This document shows, in pieces, positions 24,521-35,615 of a DNA stretch of 64,000 nucleotides. The stretch spans positions 6,889,377 to 6,953,376 of the forward strand of contig NC_065902.1 of NCBI RefSeq assembly GCF_905147045.1, written 5' to 3'. A model generated the notes under the pieces. It was not told where the DNA came from, ran no database searches, and saw only the letters and a program-made list of their open reading frames with translations. Position 1 is the first letter of the stretch; each line of letters starts with the position of its first letter. The position numbers and the translations under genes are program-made. The stretch comes from Nymphalis io (lineage: Eukaryota; Arthropoda; Insecta; Lepidoptera; Nymphalidae).

Positions 24521-26474
24521 ATCAAACAAATCTGCTAGAATAATACCGATATTTGTATAATACATATGTCTTCAAGCTCATTACGCCATGTTCAATCCTG
24601 TTCAACAAAACATAATTACTTAGGGTTCTTGGTAAAGCTTTATTTGGATTTCAGGCAACTGTAACAGTGTATTGTTTGAATTAGTAATCGTTATACTGAA
24701 TAATGTATAGTGTTGGGTCATAAGTTTGTTTAGGATGATATTTTGATAAGAACCCTCTACCGTCTTGATTAATAAAGGCGTATATCGGATAGTCGCATTT
24801 GCATATGACGCTTGGAATATTTTGTAACAATATTATATCTTTATTAGCTAGATAAATTTGAAAAATTATACAAAAAATTGCTTTGGTTTATCCGTTTGTC
24901 GGATTACTATGAAAGCTTTCCCTTGTATATATTTTTTTAATCGAGAGAACTTCAACTTTCATACCGTTCAACCGATTGCCATATCTATTGGTATACATAA
25001 TACATACACAGACAGGCCAACGGCTGCCGGGTATTGCTTTATAGTTAATAAGATTAATAATCAGGTTTTCACAGGTTTTCTTGGAACTTGATCAGTAGTT
25101 TTATCACAATTGAATCGTTGAAAAAAAATCTTATAAATATAATATCATAAAAATTATTAGTTTTGATTTTGTGCTAAAATATTTTTCTTGTTTCCATAAA
25201 CTTCATTGAAAATATAGATCACTCTCTTGATATTGAATAGGTGTATTTGTATAGTTTATTAAATTTATAAGAATATCTTAATTTAATTAGAATATAAAAA
25301 GCTTAGGGAAAATAGAAAACCACAGCGATTATGAAATGAGGACATTTAAGTTAATGAAAGTATGTCTCAGGTTACTTCCTTAACAAAATAAATGACCGAA
25401 CTTTGATGGTTGAGTTGCTACTATGAGTTCCGTATTTAAATAAGGCACGTTTGGTTTTACCATTCGCTTGGGAAATCAATGATCCGAACTCATTCTGTGC
25501 CGTCGTTGACCTACAAAGGAACTCTCCAGGCCAATAAAAATTAATAAGGCGGGGATCAGTATCAAAATAATATTAACAGAACGTCATCTCGTTGTATGTT
25601 GATGTTTTCGGTATGGTCATCATTTTAATTTTGCGCTAATTCATCTCGTGCTTGGCGGTGATGGAAAATATTGTGATTAAACGCGCATGGATTAAATTCT
25701 GCTGTATATAAATACAAAAGTAGCTCTGTTAGGTTTTAATAGCTTAATCACTGAAACGATTTTGATAAAATTTGGTACGAAGCAAGCTCGAACTCCTAAA
25801 ATGGACGTAGGCTTTTTTTTATTCACTCTTCAAAGGAGTAAAGTTGGGGATGAAGTTTTGCATGCGTGTTCTTTAATATTAAATTATAATTTAGTATAAA
25901 AACTAGTTCGCCATAAGTTAATAATAATATACAAAATCTTCAATATTACATATTTGTTTGTAATGAAGATAACTTCAACGACAATAAATTAATTAGTAAC
26001 GAACATTAAAAGATTTGTCTCCGCGAAAATTAACTCCAAATGTTACTTAATTACTGACCTGGTTTTGAGTATATCCTATTGCTCTCTAGTCGCCGATGCA
26101 TTATATGATGCTTGGGGCGCCGTGAAACACGCGAAGGTTCACCTGTGTTCGGCTCAATAAATAAGCAGGCACGGTCTCCTTCGGGACAATTTATTCTTCT
26201 TATTTATGGACAAATATAAGAACATATTATTCAGCTCAAAGGAATGATATACTTACTATATTAATGATTCTCATATTATATACATATATGTATTTAAATA
26301 AGACGAGAAAAAACTGCTATTTCAAGAAATAACTAATGATTCTATTTTAAAAGTAATTTTTAGATTTGTATGGGGTAAAATAATAGGGAAGATATTAGGA
26401 CCGAACCAGCAACTTTCATTTAGCTAGAAAGCCCTTAAACATTTGGGCTATTGAAGCTTTAAAAGCCGACATGA
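24521..26474. other. Intergenic DNA with helitron-like phrases
   Basis: No gene is supported. At 24880-25060 and 25730-25820, phrases such as ATTTTGATAAAATTTGGTAC and GGACGTAGGCTTTTTTTT resemble text common in lepidopteran helitron-like non-autonomous repeats. A CTAGT lies at 25901. A GC-balanced patch at 26040-26200 has no open frame. A SINE-A scrap at 25632-25690 carries TTCATCTCGTGCTTGGCGGT. Confidence 0.4.
25632..25690 (+). mobile_element. SINE-A central scrap
   Basis: The central block of SINE-A (TTCATCTCGTGCTTGGCGGT followed by GGAAAATATTGTGA) is present; both ends are lost. Confidence 0.6.
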
Positions 26475-26625
26475 ACCAGTAGTTAGAACACCTTAATTCT
26501 AACTAATGATTGTGTGTTCATATCCAGGCAAGCTATACTAAATTTGTATGCGATTTATTTGTGCTTATTTCAGGCTTAGTGGTGAGGTAAAACATAGGAA
26601 AGAAACCCTAATATATCAGATGCTA
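26475..26625 (+). mobile_element. SINE-A fragment, diverged
   Basis: TAGTTAGAACACCTTAATTC, a CCAGGCAAGC remnant, TTTGTGCTTATTT and GGCTTAGTGGTGAGGTAAAA follow SINE-A from its head through the centre. Many substitutions indicate age. Confidence 0.55.
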
Positions 26626-26929
26626 ATCTATGTTATTACATATATATCCATCAACTCAGTTTGGAATTGGAACGAATATTGTCTTCACTGTATTGTGTTG
26701 CTTTACTGGCTGTTACTTTACTTTAATTTTATTGAGACTTAATTTCAGTATTAATAACACTAAGGGATCACAATTAATCTGTGGCTTCTACATAAAATGA
26801 GGAAAATGGAGGCTTTTTTTTCATTATTTTACATTGAAGGCAGACCTGGTTTTAGAGTCCCCATAAATATTGACACTCTTATAAATACTTTGCACTATTT
26901 TTATAACATTAACGCGCCGTTAACCGTGA

Positions 26930-27082
26930 GAACTAAACAGTTATATTCCTTGTGGCTGTGATTACAATGACTCACTTTTTAAACCAGAGGATGGCCATAC
27001 TCTGTTTTGCTGTTTGGCTATGGTTATTTTGTGAGTGGTTGGTGCATTCCCAGTTGGGATTTCCTACCATCGGTAGTTAAAA
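26930..27082 (-). mobile_element. SINE-B fragment, old
   Basis: On the minus strand the order of SINE-B is kept from CTACCGATGG through CCAACCACTCAC to the GTGATTACAA region (GTGAGTCATTGTAATCACAG reversed). It is strongly diverged. Confidence 0.45.
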
Positions 27083-27498
27083 AAACAATGACTGAGACAA
27101 TATGACTGAGCTGAAACTACTGACGGAACATTAAAAATTTTTTTTATTACAACGGAAAAATCTAAGATATGAAAAGACGAAAACTGTTTATAGAACTTCG
27201 TTTAAAAAAAATATAGACGTGACTCAGATATTTTTACTTAGAAGAAGTTACTAGCGATAAACTAGTTTTGTAATTTTTTTTCTTGCTTTGGTACTCTGGC
27301 AATCAATTTGAAATTCCTCTTTGATCGGAATATAAAATAGGTACCTACTTTATTTTCTTTTTTTATTTCGAACTAGCTGTTAGTTAAATTTAATCTTTTG
27401 AGACTTTGATTCACGGAACTAGGAAAAACAAAGAAACTTTCAAATTATATTAATATTATAGTTATAATTACAAGATTGTTTAGCACAATCTGAATAGG

Positions 27499-27547
27499 CC
27501 AGGTCAATTATTCGAATAATCGAAAAATAATTGAGTAATTGACCTGG
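27499..27547. repeat. 12-bp inverted repeat with AT loop
   Basis: CCAGGTCAATTA (27499-27510) pairs exactly with TAATTGACCTGG (27536-27547). The 25-base loop itself contains a small TTATTCGAATAA palindrome. Confidence 0.8.
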
Positions 27548-27657
27548 GTTAGGAATGAAATTGATTATTTATTTAGATTTAGTTTTTATGTGATCATTAT
27601 TATCATCAGCATTCGATTGGACTTATTTTATTTTTTTTTTGTCACCAAAAGGTCATG

Positions 27658-28093
27658 AGTCGAAATGACTAAATTGCTAGAACACGTATACTGAAGATTA
27701 AGGGTTAACCCCGTGCAAGCATATCTGGTGGTAGGGCCTTGTGCAGGCCCGTTTAGCTGGCTACTACCCACTTATCAGATCTTCTGCCGCTAAGCAACAA
27801 TACTAAGTATTATTGCGTTCCGGTTTGAAGGGTGAGTGAGCCAGTGTAACCATAGACACAAGGGAAATAACACTTCAATTCCCATGGTTAGTAGCGCATT
27901 ACCAATGTAAAGAATGGTTATTATTTCTTATATCGCCAATGTCTATGGGCGGTGGTGACCACTTACCATCAGGTGTCCTATTTGCTTATCCGCATGTCTA
28001 TATAATATAATATAATATAAAGTAAAGTAAACACTTTTCATGTAATCAATTTGTGCTTATTATGAAAATACTGTGAGGAAATCTGCAGTTCGA
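27658..28093 (+). mobile_element. SINE-A split by a SINE-B insertion
   Basis: The SINE-A head (27658-27722, ending GTGCAAGCA) resumes at about 28031 with CTTTTCATG, ATTTGTGCTTATTATG and GTGAGGAAATCTGCA. In uninterrupted SINE-A these halves are adjacent (GCAAGCACCACTGAATTTTC). The gap is filled by a SINE-B in the same orientation. Confidence 0.8.
27723..28028 (+). mobile_element. SINE-B, inserted in SINE-A
   Basis: CTGGTGGTAGGGCCTTGTGC through GGTTTGAAGGGTGAGTGAGC and ACCACTTACCATCAGGTG is complete SINE-B. It ends in a TATAATATAATATAATATAA tail rather than a plain A-run. Confidence 0.85.
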
Positions 28094-28557
28094 AAACATT
28101 GTTCACAAACATTTATAATAATAAGTATCCTATTCATCATTGTTTCTTAATTCATTAGTAATAAGAGTCAAAATGTATGCTAACTTCACGATAAATTAAC
28201 ACCTACAAAATTTATTTCGTGCACTGTAATTCCAAAGATTAGAAAATGTGACAGGTTACTTAACAACTAACATGCTTAGGAAATAAATTTTAAGGGTGTG
28301 TTTTATTTATTTATCGATGGCACACTAAGATAAAGCAATAATCATTTGGAATAAAATATTTCTACATTTTCTTTCTTGATTAATAAATGTATTATTAATA
28401 ACATTTATTTAGCTGGATTTAGCTTTAGTAAGTTCTTAAAGAAATAACAAGTCTACATTTTTTTATGAAATGTAAGTTCATTGACTTTCTTATTATGTTC
28501 AGCGACAATTTACTTTGATATAGAATAATCAAGAGAAACATTCAACGTATTCGATTT

Positions 28558-28629
28558 TACCTAAAAAGCAAAAAGAGTTTACGATCAAATCGTTAGGTTA
28601 GTAACATTCTTTGTGGTTCTATCGAAATA
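28558..28629 (+). repeat. 72-bp direct repeat, copy 1
   Basis: Identical over 72 bases to 29002-29073, in the same orientation. It contains AAGAGTTTACGATCAAATCG and CATTCTTTGTGGTTCTATCG. The 372 bases between the copies are unrelated to the repeat. Confidence 0.93.
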
Positions 28630-29001
28630 AAGGCAGTCGCTTTTCCGCCAAATTCTGGCTCCGTCGTTCCACGTCGTATTCGAACACAAAATGGGTACCC
28701 CGGAAAAGAGACCCTGAGGACCGGGGCTCTTTATGCAAATGCCGTTCTACAAAAGGTGGGGTAATGGGAAAGTAAGATTGGGACTTGGGCATTTTCAAGC
28801 TCCAATATCGAACCAAATCCAATCGGTGCGAATTAGGATAAAAACTAACTATTTATTATACATTTAGGGTAAACATTCGTTTTTTTGCTTGCGTTTTTGT
28901 ATTTTCTATCGTTATTGTGTATTAACCAAAAAACGTTGAATTTAAATACCTATTGATCTTCAAGTTTCATTTGAATATCGAATGTAATATTTTTTTTATT
29001 A

Positions 29002-29073
29002 TACCTAAAAAGCAAAAAGAGTTTACGATCAAATCGTTAGGTTAGTAACATTCTTTGTGGTTCTATCGAAATA
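29002..29073 (+). repeat. 72-bp direct repeat, copy 2
   Basis: Exact second copy, 444 bp downstream of the first. The length rules out an ordinary target-site duplication. A local duplication, terminal repeats of a small unknown element, or an assembly junction remain possible. Confidence 0.93.
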
Positions 29074-29566
29074 TACACTATATAATAATAAATACTCGCA
29101 CATCGACATCTTTCATCGGTCGATTAAATCATTTAAAAAAGACATTCTCACGGCTCAAAATTCTACTTAACCATTCAAACTCATACAAAATTTACATACA
29201 CCTAAACACATACATACAAACACTTAAACACATAAATACAACCTTCCCTACTACCTACCTACCTACTTATACACACACAAAACAACAGTGCAGTTAGCAC
29301 ACCTCGACACCCATCCACAACATAGTCTGTGTCGCCTAATTTAAATTTATAATTATATTCATTCTTTTTTTTATTTTATTTATTTTGTATTTTTTTTATA
29401 CATATTTTGTTACTTACATTTTTTTTTTTTACTAAAATTGTGTGTTGCTACTTCTGTTTACTGATATTAAGTTTGCATAACTCAATGGAAAACAGTAATT
29501 GGCTCTATTTTTTGTATTTTTTTATTTTTAATGCTTGTATTTTGTATTATATGCTGTTGTTTTCCT

Positions 29567-29592
29567 TAAATAAATAAATAAATAAATAAATA
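29567..29592 (+). repeat. (TAAA)n tract, possible LINE tail
   Basis: About six TAAA units follow a T-rich stretch. Such tails commonly end LINE copies, but no LINE coding text was found immediately upstream, so this may be a simple microsatellite. Confidence 0.6.
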
Positions 29593-29942
29593 CTGCAACT
29601 TTTGTGTTTTACTAAAATTTAGAATATAAAATATTCAGTATCTTGTTAATCCGATTAATGTTATTTACACATTATGATAGCTTATAGATTGATGTTATGT
29701 TTAAGGAGAGACTTATTATTTATGAAAATATATTTTATATTGTGCTTTTCATCATACTCACCAAACAAATCGTTTGTCCGGGGACTTTTCTGGCAAACAC
29801 TCGAAAAGGCACCCCAAAACTTTGTGTAAGGAATTTGTAAATCTAAAATATTGAAAAGTTTATGATAGCATATATTTCAAAAGATAAGAATGACGTAAAT
29901 ATTTCAATGTTGGCAAAAAACCCCTCTTAAGCTCTTTAAGAG

Positions 29943-30162
29943 TTGAGATGACCCAATGGCTAGAATACTTTACATAGCTTACCGTTGATTAGTGGTTCAA
30001 GCTGCCGCTGAGTTTTCATGTGCTTAATTTGTGTTTATAATATTAAGATTCTTTCAAGGCGATGAAGGGTGAAACTCTGCCAAGTGTGTGTCAACAAACC
30101 AATACGTTGGGATAAGCTTCAAGCCTTCTTCTCAAGGCGAGAGGAGGCCTTTTCCCAGTAGG
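29943..30162 (+). mobile_element. SINE-A, interrupted at its 3' end
   Basis: Head (GAGATGACCCAATGGCTAGA), centre (TTTTCATGTGCTTAATTTGT) and near-terminal block (CTTCTTCTCAAGGCGAGAGG, GGCCTTTTCCCAGTAG) are in order. The terminal GGACATTAACAGGCTG part is absent, and SINE-B begins at the break. Confidence 0.8.
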
Positions 30163-30406
30163 TTACTAGTGGTAGAGCTTTGTGCAAGCTCGTCTGGGTA
30201 GGTACCACCCACTCATCAGATATTCTACCGCAAAACAGCAGTACTTGGTATTGTTGTGTTCCAGTTTGAAGGGTGAGTGAGCCAGTGTAATTACAGGCAC
30301 AAGGGACATAACATCTTAATTTCCAAGGTTGGTTGCGCATTGGTGATGTAAGCGATGGTTAACATTTCTGACAATGCCCATGTCTATGGGCGTTGGCGAC
30401 CACTTA
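30163..30406 (+). mobile_element. SINE-B, 3'-truncated
   Basis: It starts TTACTAGTGGTAGAGCTTTG and is very close to the copy at 22231 until GGCGACCACTTA, where it stops. It sits at the broken 3' end of the SINE-A before it. Confidence 0.88.
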
Positions 30407-32773
30407 TGTGTGTGATTTATTGCTTATTACTTTTTAACATAGATTTTAGCATTATTTTTTTTGAAAGATATAATATTTTTAAGCGAGAAATTTTAAATAA
30501 TATCAAAAAAATCAACTTAAAATTTTTTAAACATAAATCGAGTTTTATTTAATAGGTACCTTATATTTAAAATAACTATTAATCCCATCCCAGTATCATA
30601 AAATAAAGATTTTATAGATTAATTATATACATATATTGGAATATATTTAGGAAATAAAAACGATGTTTTCGGTAAAATGTTTATTATATAGGTATACATA
30701 AGTGTTAAAGGGATAAACACATCGTTCTCCTTTCACCAGAAGTTAAGATGTAATATTTCAGAGGGCCTTTATATAAGACATACATAGCGCAATCGGATGT
30801 AATAAAAAAATGTAATTTACTTTATTCTTACAGATAGAAGATATAATCATACAATCCTTCTCCAATGTATAATAATATATAACATATAATGTATGTTTAA
30901 ATATTGTATCATAATATTGGTATACATTTTTATCAAAAATAATATATCGGGTTTAAGCGCGAATCACACATGTGCAAATTCGTGCGGGTTAATTAAGGCT
31001 AGGCGAAAAAAAATTAAGGCAAGTTTATACTGTGCCCTAATTCTTCTTCTCGATAAGAAAGCATGTTTTTACCCGGTAGTGGGACATTTAGAGGAAGTCA
31101 TATTACTTTTTTTTTACAATCCACCTGTGCCACTATCCTGTGACCCCCAATCAGCATAGCGAACACGTCTAGCCTGTAGTGCTAGTAGTGCATGTCACAG
31201 GTGCAATCGATTTTTTGTTAAGGTTTAATGACGAAATTTATTTTCGGCAGTGATCGATGGTCATTGGGTCCATATAAACCTGCCTTTATTTACGTATTGT
31301 ACCACTGTACCTCTATTTTATGTTCAAAGTTAATATAATTTATAGATTTAATGAATAGTTGCGTTACATTTGTAACGAATTCGGAAATGAAATATGACAC
31401 GTAGCTGACAGCGCGAAAGATGCCTCGAGCGTCGTTTCCGACGATGACAGTGTCTCGGGATGTAAAGCCTTTCTCATATATCACTTTATATATCATACAT
31501 TAAATTTCTTCGAGAAGTGCCTTAAAACTATGACAATTTTTTATTCAACTGCTATTGTAAAATGGCAAAGTATTAAAACAAAAAAAAATATAATACCCAA
31601 TGTGAAGTTTTACCGTATGTTTCCATTATTATATCCTTTCATAATATTAATAATAATAATAGGTATATTTGAACATAAAAAAGACTGTTTAGCTGTTGTA
31701 AATATATATATATATAATCTCTAGAGTTATTTGGTATCTAAAATATTGAAGAAATATTGCTTCCACTAATATTAAACATTCCAATGTTTCAAACATTGTT
31801 CTTTGTTGAGTCGAGGTAATGTTCTTACATATTTACTTATGGATATGAGGAAAAATGCTTTGTACTAAACTGTCACTCGTATCGCTTCCCCCGCGGGTAT
31901 TATATTATTTTTTGAAGCGATATTTTCTATACATAAAGACAAAGATATGGTGGAAGCGTATTTCGTTTGTGGAAAATCGTAATAATGGATGCTTTTCACC
32001 TGTCATCGGTCCCTGCTTCTTCTCCAATATCCTGTTGTTTGTTTATTTCGAAATCTATTGAGCTCACCTGAGGCCCCTTTGAAGTAAAACAAGATTGGAA
32101 TATTCAAGCGCTCGTCTTCGCTTTGAATGGCATGTACTAATAGCGGGGGTTAAAACTTTTAATATGAATCTACAAACCAACATAATAATGATTATTACAA
32201 GTAGAATTTTATCGGTATGTAAAAACTTTCGTTTGTGATGGTGCATGTGTTAAGTAGAACGAAAGCCCGCATGTTGATTACATGGTTTTGTTTTCACTGT
32301 GTACAACTACTGAGGGAAGTTGTTTTTTATATATTCAATTGCAGTATATGCTAAATATAAAATAAAGTATTTATTTTTATTATTATTAATAATAGAATAA
32401 AGTATTTATTTTATTATATTATTTATAGCATTAAAAGATTTACAGAATTTTAACGGTTAATAATAAAAGATGCTTATTTTTTATGTCATCTTGGAAAGAT
32501 TAAAATGCTTAAAACAAAAATAATCTGTTTTTTTATTATACTTAAAATGATGGACTTTAATGTTATTTAAAAACATAAACATTCACTACTAAGCCGTACA
32601 TTAAATAGGTTACAGCGTGTATGATTTCTTTTGCACATACTACATCAACGTTTAGAATAATATGTTTCAAATGTGTAATGATACATTGTAATGCGCAAAA
32701 TGTACGGGAGTGCTCGTTACGTGTTGCCTTTATATATATTTTTAAATTTTTGTCTATGTAAGTTTGTGTGTAA
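30407..32773. other. AT-rich intergenic DNA upstream of the secreted-protein gene
   Basis: No gene is supported. A scrap near 31030-31095 (CTTCTTCTCGATAAG, GTAGTGGGACATTTA) may be an eroded SINE-A end. A direct repeat of AATAAAGTATTTATTTT occurs near 32361 and 32396. A TATA-like run at about 32730-32739 lies 40 bases before the first Met of the gene, but such runs are common in this AT-rich sequence. Confidence 0.5.
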
Positions 32774-33859
32774 ATGACTTTAAACAATTTCTTTATGATA
32801 ACGTTCTATTATGTGTATGTGTATTCTATTTATTTGTTATTTGTTTCAGTTGTAAGTGCTAAAGATATAACATCAAGATGTAGAAGCAAACGTCATTTAT
32901 TACCTTTACTTGGGTATCTTCATGGTTATAAAATTGGTCATAATTTAGCACTACAGCTACCTCCATTCGTTCTGTCACCAGTTATTATATTACCCACAGT
33001 GAACCAGCAGCAAAGTGTGAACGTACAAAAATCATCCTCGGACGAAAATTACCAAGAAAATGGAGGAACATTTCAAATCATATCTCCCGCTAGACTTGTT
33101 ACTGCAGACATTAAAACTAATAGTGATATTAAGGAATCAAATGAAACCTTCACTTCTGAAAATATTGGTAATATTGAAAATTTAATGCTTAATGATCAAG
33201 TTAATAATGATGTATTGCCATTTGACAATGATAGTTTTAGACAAGCCAATGTTAATGAGACAAATGCTACTGAAACGCTAGAAAATATCGATGAATTCAT
33301 AACTACTACTCCATATGCTGAAACAACTGAAACTGACAGTGAAAATTTAATAGTTAATAGCACAAAACCACTTGGACCATATCCGAATGCTGCATATAAT
33401 AATGAATATTTAAATACTTTATCAATAACTGTAGCTCCGATACAAAACAATTTGACAGTCCCTAATTCTGACGATAGATGGCAAAACTTTAGTCAATCTT
33501 CAAATGAATTTGGAAGTAATACTACAAACAATAATATAAATACAGCAACAAATATTGTTTATCCATCAACAGAAACTTATTTGACAGAAATGAGAAATTC
33601 GTATCCATATCCAAGGTCTTGGTATAATTCAAAGGTAGATCGACTGTCTATAACGACAAATTCCTATACAAACGAAGAAGCTGCTTTACCGCCTTCTTAC
33701 GATGATCGATGGCAAAGATTTTCCTCATTAAGAAAATTATATCAATCGTCTGGCTTTCGACCTCTCGCTGGCTTGTACTATGATGGATTTCTACACAAAT
33801 CTTTAACTAAAGAGATGGGATTTATTCCGTACCATCAAAATGGTTATTATTATAATTGA
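32774..33859 (+). CDS. Predicted secreted Asn/Ser/Thr-rich protein with furin site and DDRWQ repeat
   Basis: A 361-codon uninterrupted frame, by far the longest non-transposon frame here; I recognise no family. Residues 8-29 (MITFYYVYVYSIYLLFVSVV then SA) look like a signal peptide, so Met8 (32795) is an alternative start. RCRSKR at 35-40 fits a furin/proprotein-convertase site and precedes a hydrophobic stretch (HLLPLLGYLHGYKIGHNLAL). Residues 80-260 are Asn/Ser/Thr-rich with seven N-glycosylation sequons (N123, 161, 164, 195, 226, 238, 249). An imperfect duplication pairs residues 216-240 with 291-317: LSIT, a spacer, then DDRWQxFS. The tail is Tyr/Gly-rich. There is one Cys, so no disulfide-rich fold. 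TTATTTGTTTCAG at 32837-32849 is a strong splice acceptor in frame phase 1. The first 25 codons may therefore be intron, with the signal peptide supplied by an upstream exon. Coding is supported by frame length and composition; function is unknown. Confidence 0.75.
   Translation: MTLNNFFMITFYYVYVYSIYLLFVSVVSAKDITSRCRSKRHLLPLLGYLHGYKIGHNLALQLPPFVLSPVIILPTVNQQQSVNVQKSSSDENYQENGGTFQIISPARLVTADIKTNSDIKESNETFTSENIGNIENLMLNDQVNNDVLPFDNDSFRQANVNETNATETLENIDEFITTTPYAETTETDSENLIVNSTKPLGPYPNAAYNNEYLNTLSITVAPIQNNLTVPNSDDRWQNFSQSSNEFGSNTTNNNINTATNIVYPSTETYLTEMRNSYPYPRSWYNSKVDRLSITTNSYTNEEAALPPSYDDRWQRFSSLRKLYQSSGFRPLAGLYYDGFLHKSLTKEMGFIPYHQNGYYYN
32837..32849 (+). promoter_or_regulatory. Candidate 3' splice site
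   Basis: A pyrimidine-rich stretch ending TTTCAG lies at the codon encoding Val26. Splicing here would start an exon at 32850 and keep the frame in phase 1 (exon begins TTGTAAGTGCT, encoding VSAKD). It competes with the simple intronless start. Confidence 0.45.
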
Positions 33860-34562
33860 TGATGTACCATGATTTTTTTGTAAGTAGTAAGTATCAGATA
33901 ATTTTACTTTGGTTTATTTTTAATTGTTAATTTTAAAAAAAAAACATACACTTTTGATGAAAAATAACTAACTTTAACTTATAAAATGTATGATGCGCAT
34001 TATGAATCGACAGATTTTATTACCTTTGTAAATATAACGAAAAACATTTGTACTCAAAAGCATAAAGCGTAATTTCTTTATTTTGTAGAGTTTGATAACT
34101 AATTACAGGAGAAAAATAACTCAAACTTATTATTTAAATAGCAAAGCAAATAATGACGATTAATAATAAGCTCAAGTGATACGAATGTCCGATAATAATT
34201 CAAAATAACCGTAAACCACGAAAATCGGCAACATTTACCGCTATAAATTTACAAGTGTCTTCAATAGCAATTGTCATGATACTCGTGAAGCAAGGATAGC
34301 CTTTGTGTTCAGACATTGTTGTCTCGTTTGTAACATTGTTATGTGGATCGTTAGCAAATGAAGAGTTTTATTGCGAGTGAAGGAAAAGTGATCATGTTTC
34401 TCTTAACGTTTTGCTATTGTGTAAACATATCCTTCTTGACACATTTGTTGTGGGTACTTTAGAGAAATACTTAGTGCTGTCTCAACTTATATCGATTTGT
34501 TAAATGTTAAGTAAAGTAACTATAAATAAACTGTGCTTGGGAATTATATTATATTTGCAGTT
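33860..34562. other. Downstream flank, AT-rich
   Basis: Presumed 3' flank of the secreted-protein gene. No canonical AATAAA was found close to the stop codon. Nothing else is recognised. Confidence 0.5.
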
Positions 34563-34716
34563 TAATCCGCCGCGCTGCTCCAGTGCGGGTTAGTGGATGG
34601 ATGACATATGGCAGAATATCAGATTTCCTCACAAATTTCTCCTTTCCCGCTGAGCACAAGATGAATATTGAAAATTAAGCACATGAAAACTGAACGGCGC
34701 TCACCTGGATTTGACT
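34563..34716 (-). mobile_element. SINE-A fragment
   Basis: On the minus strand the head (CAAATCCAGGTGAGCGCC), TTTTCATGTGCTTAATTTTC and GGAGCAGCGCGGCGGATTAA blocks follow SINE-A order; the final 60 bases are missing. Confidence 0.75.
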
Positions 34717-35227
34717 CGACTCGACTCAGTAAATACATTCCTTTTTTTAAATGTAAATTTATCTGAATTAATTTACGTATCTAATAAGTGTCTACAAAGT
34801 TTTATTAATTAATATGTAATATTAATTAAATCAGTTTATAAGCTTTTATTGTATTTTATATTAAATCGTTCACATAGATAGCTTGTTGTTTATTGTATAT
34901 TTAATTATATTATCATTTGTAATAATAATATTATGATAAAATAATTCGAGTGGTAATAATATGTTAATAAGTATGAAAGTAAACTGACAGCCACATTCAC
35001 TTGACAAAATCGCTCGCCATTCGAAGTTCCAATAAAATGGCAGCGACTAGATTTCCCTCTAAAGTATTGTACAAAAATAAAGCAGTTGGTAAATCGATTC
35101 AGAGAGCAAAGATGAATTGGGATAAATCGTTCCTTGGTATATACATACAAATTTAAGGTCTTTTAATATTGACATGTTACTTTATATCTATTGTAAGCTA
35201 TATCAATTATATTATGCTCGTTGACTG

Positions 35228-35567
35228 TGTCGTTGGTCTAGTGGCTAGATGTAATGCCTGGAGGTCCTAGGTTCAAATCCCAGGTCGGGCCAATAAAAAG
35301 TTATTGGGCTTTGTCGAAAATTCTCAATAGCAGCCCAGAGTCTGGAAGTAGGTAATGTGTATGTCTGCCGTGCCTCGGAAAGCACGTAAAGCTGTTGGAC
35401 CTACGCCTGAACTCTTTTCGGTCGTTTTAGATTGTCGTCCCATTGGATTATGAGTTAGGGATTAGATTAGGATTAAAGAATGCACCTGTGCTTGCGCATA
35501 CACTTGCGCACTGTAATATGTCTTGGGTAATCTCACTTGAGATTGGCGCCATGACGATCCGAGGCTG
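35228..35567 (+). mobile_element. SINE-C, full-length copy
   Basis: The tRNA-like head has GTTGGTCTAGTGGCTAGATG (A-box region) and GGTTCAAATCCCAGG (B box). The body contains AGCAGCCCAGAGTCTGG, GTGCCTCGGAAAGCACGTAA and ACTTGCGCACTGTAATATG. It ends at a (TA)n tract. The same family appears reversed at 17400. Spurious open frames read across it on both strands. Confidence 0.85.
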
Positions 35568-35584
35568 GTATATATATATATACC

Positions 35585-35613
<29 letters not shown>
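35568..35613. repeat. (TA)n microsatellite
   Basis: Two TA tracts separated by ACC follow the SINE-C body and probably grew from its tail. Confidence 0.9.

Positions 35614-35615
<2 letters not shown>

Larger units (their letters stand above)
28094..29942. other. Intergenic DNA with a 72-bp duplicated segment
   Basis: Contains the direct repeat pair listed separately, a less AT-rich patch (about 28635-28820), ACAT/ACCT-type low complexity (29190-29290) and a (TAAA)n tract at 29567. The minus-strand frame over the patch (67 codons) has no recognised motif; I do not call it a gene. Confidence 0.55.

Noticed and set aside
27684..27700. ACGTATACTGAA resembles the start of the Hox-cluster microRNA iab-4
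   Set aside because: The match stops after about 12 bases and lies inside the tRNA-like head of a SINE-A copy. There is no hairpin with a matching partner arm.
28619..28822. 67-codon minus-strand frame in a less AT-rich patch
   Set aside because: No motif, no splice or start context, and part of it overlaps the 72-bp repeat; insufficient for a gene call.
33196..33450. 84-codon minus-strand frame
   Set aside because: It is antisense to the secreted-protein gene, whose plus frame is longer and has coherent protein features.
35228..35290. tRNA-like A and B boxes suggesting a real tRNA gene
   Set aside because: The acceptor stem does not close, and the sequence continues into a repeat body shared with 17400-17728. 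It is a SINE head. The same reasoning applies to 37017 and 49248.
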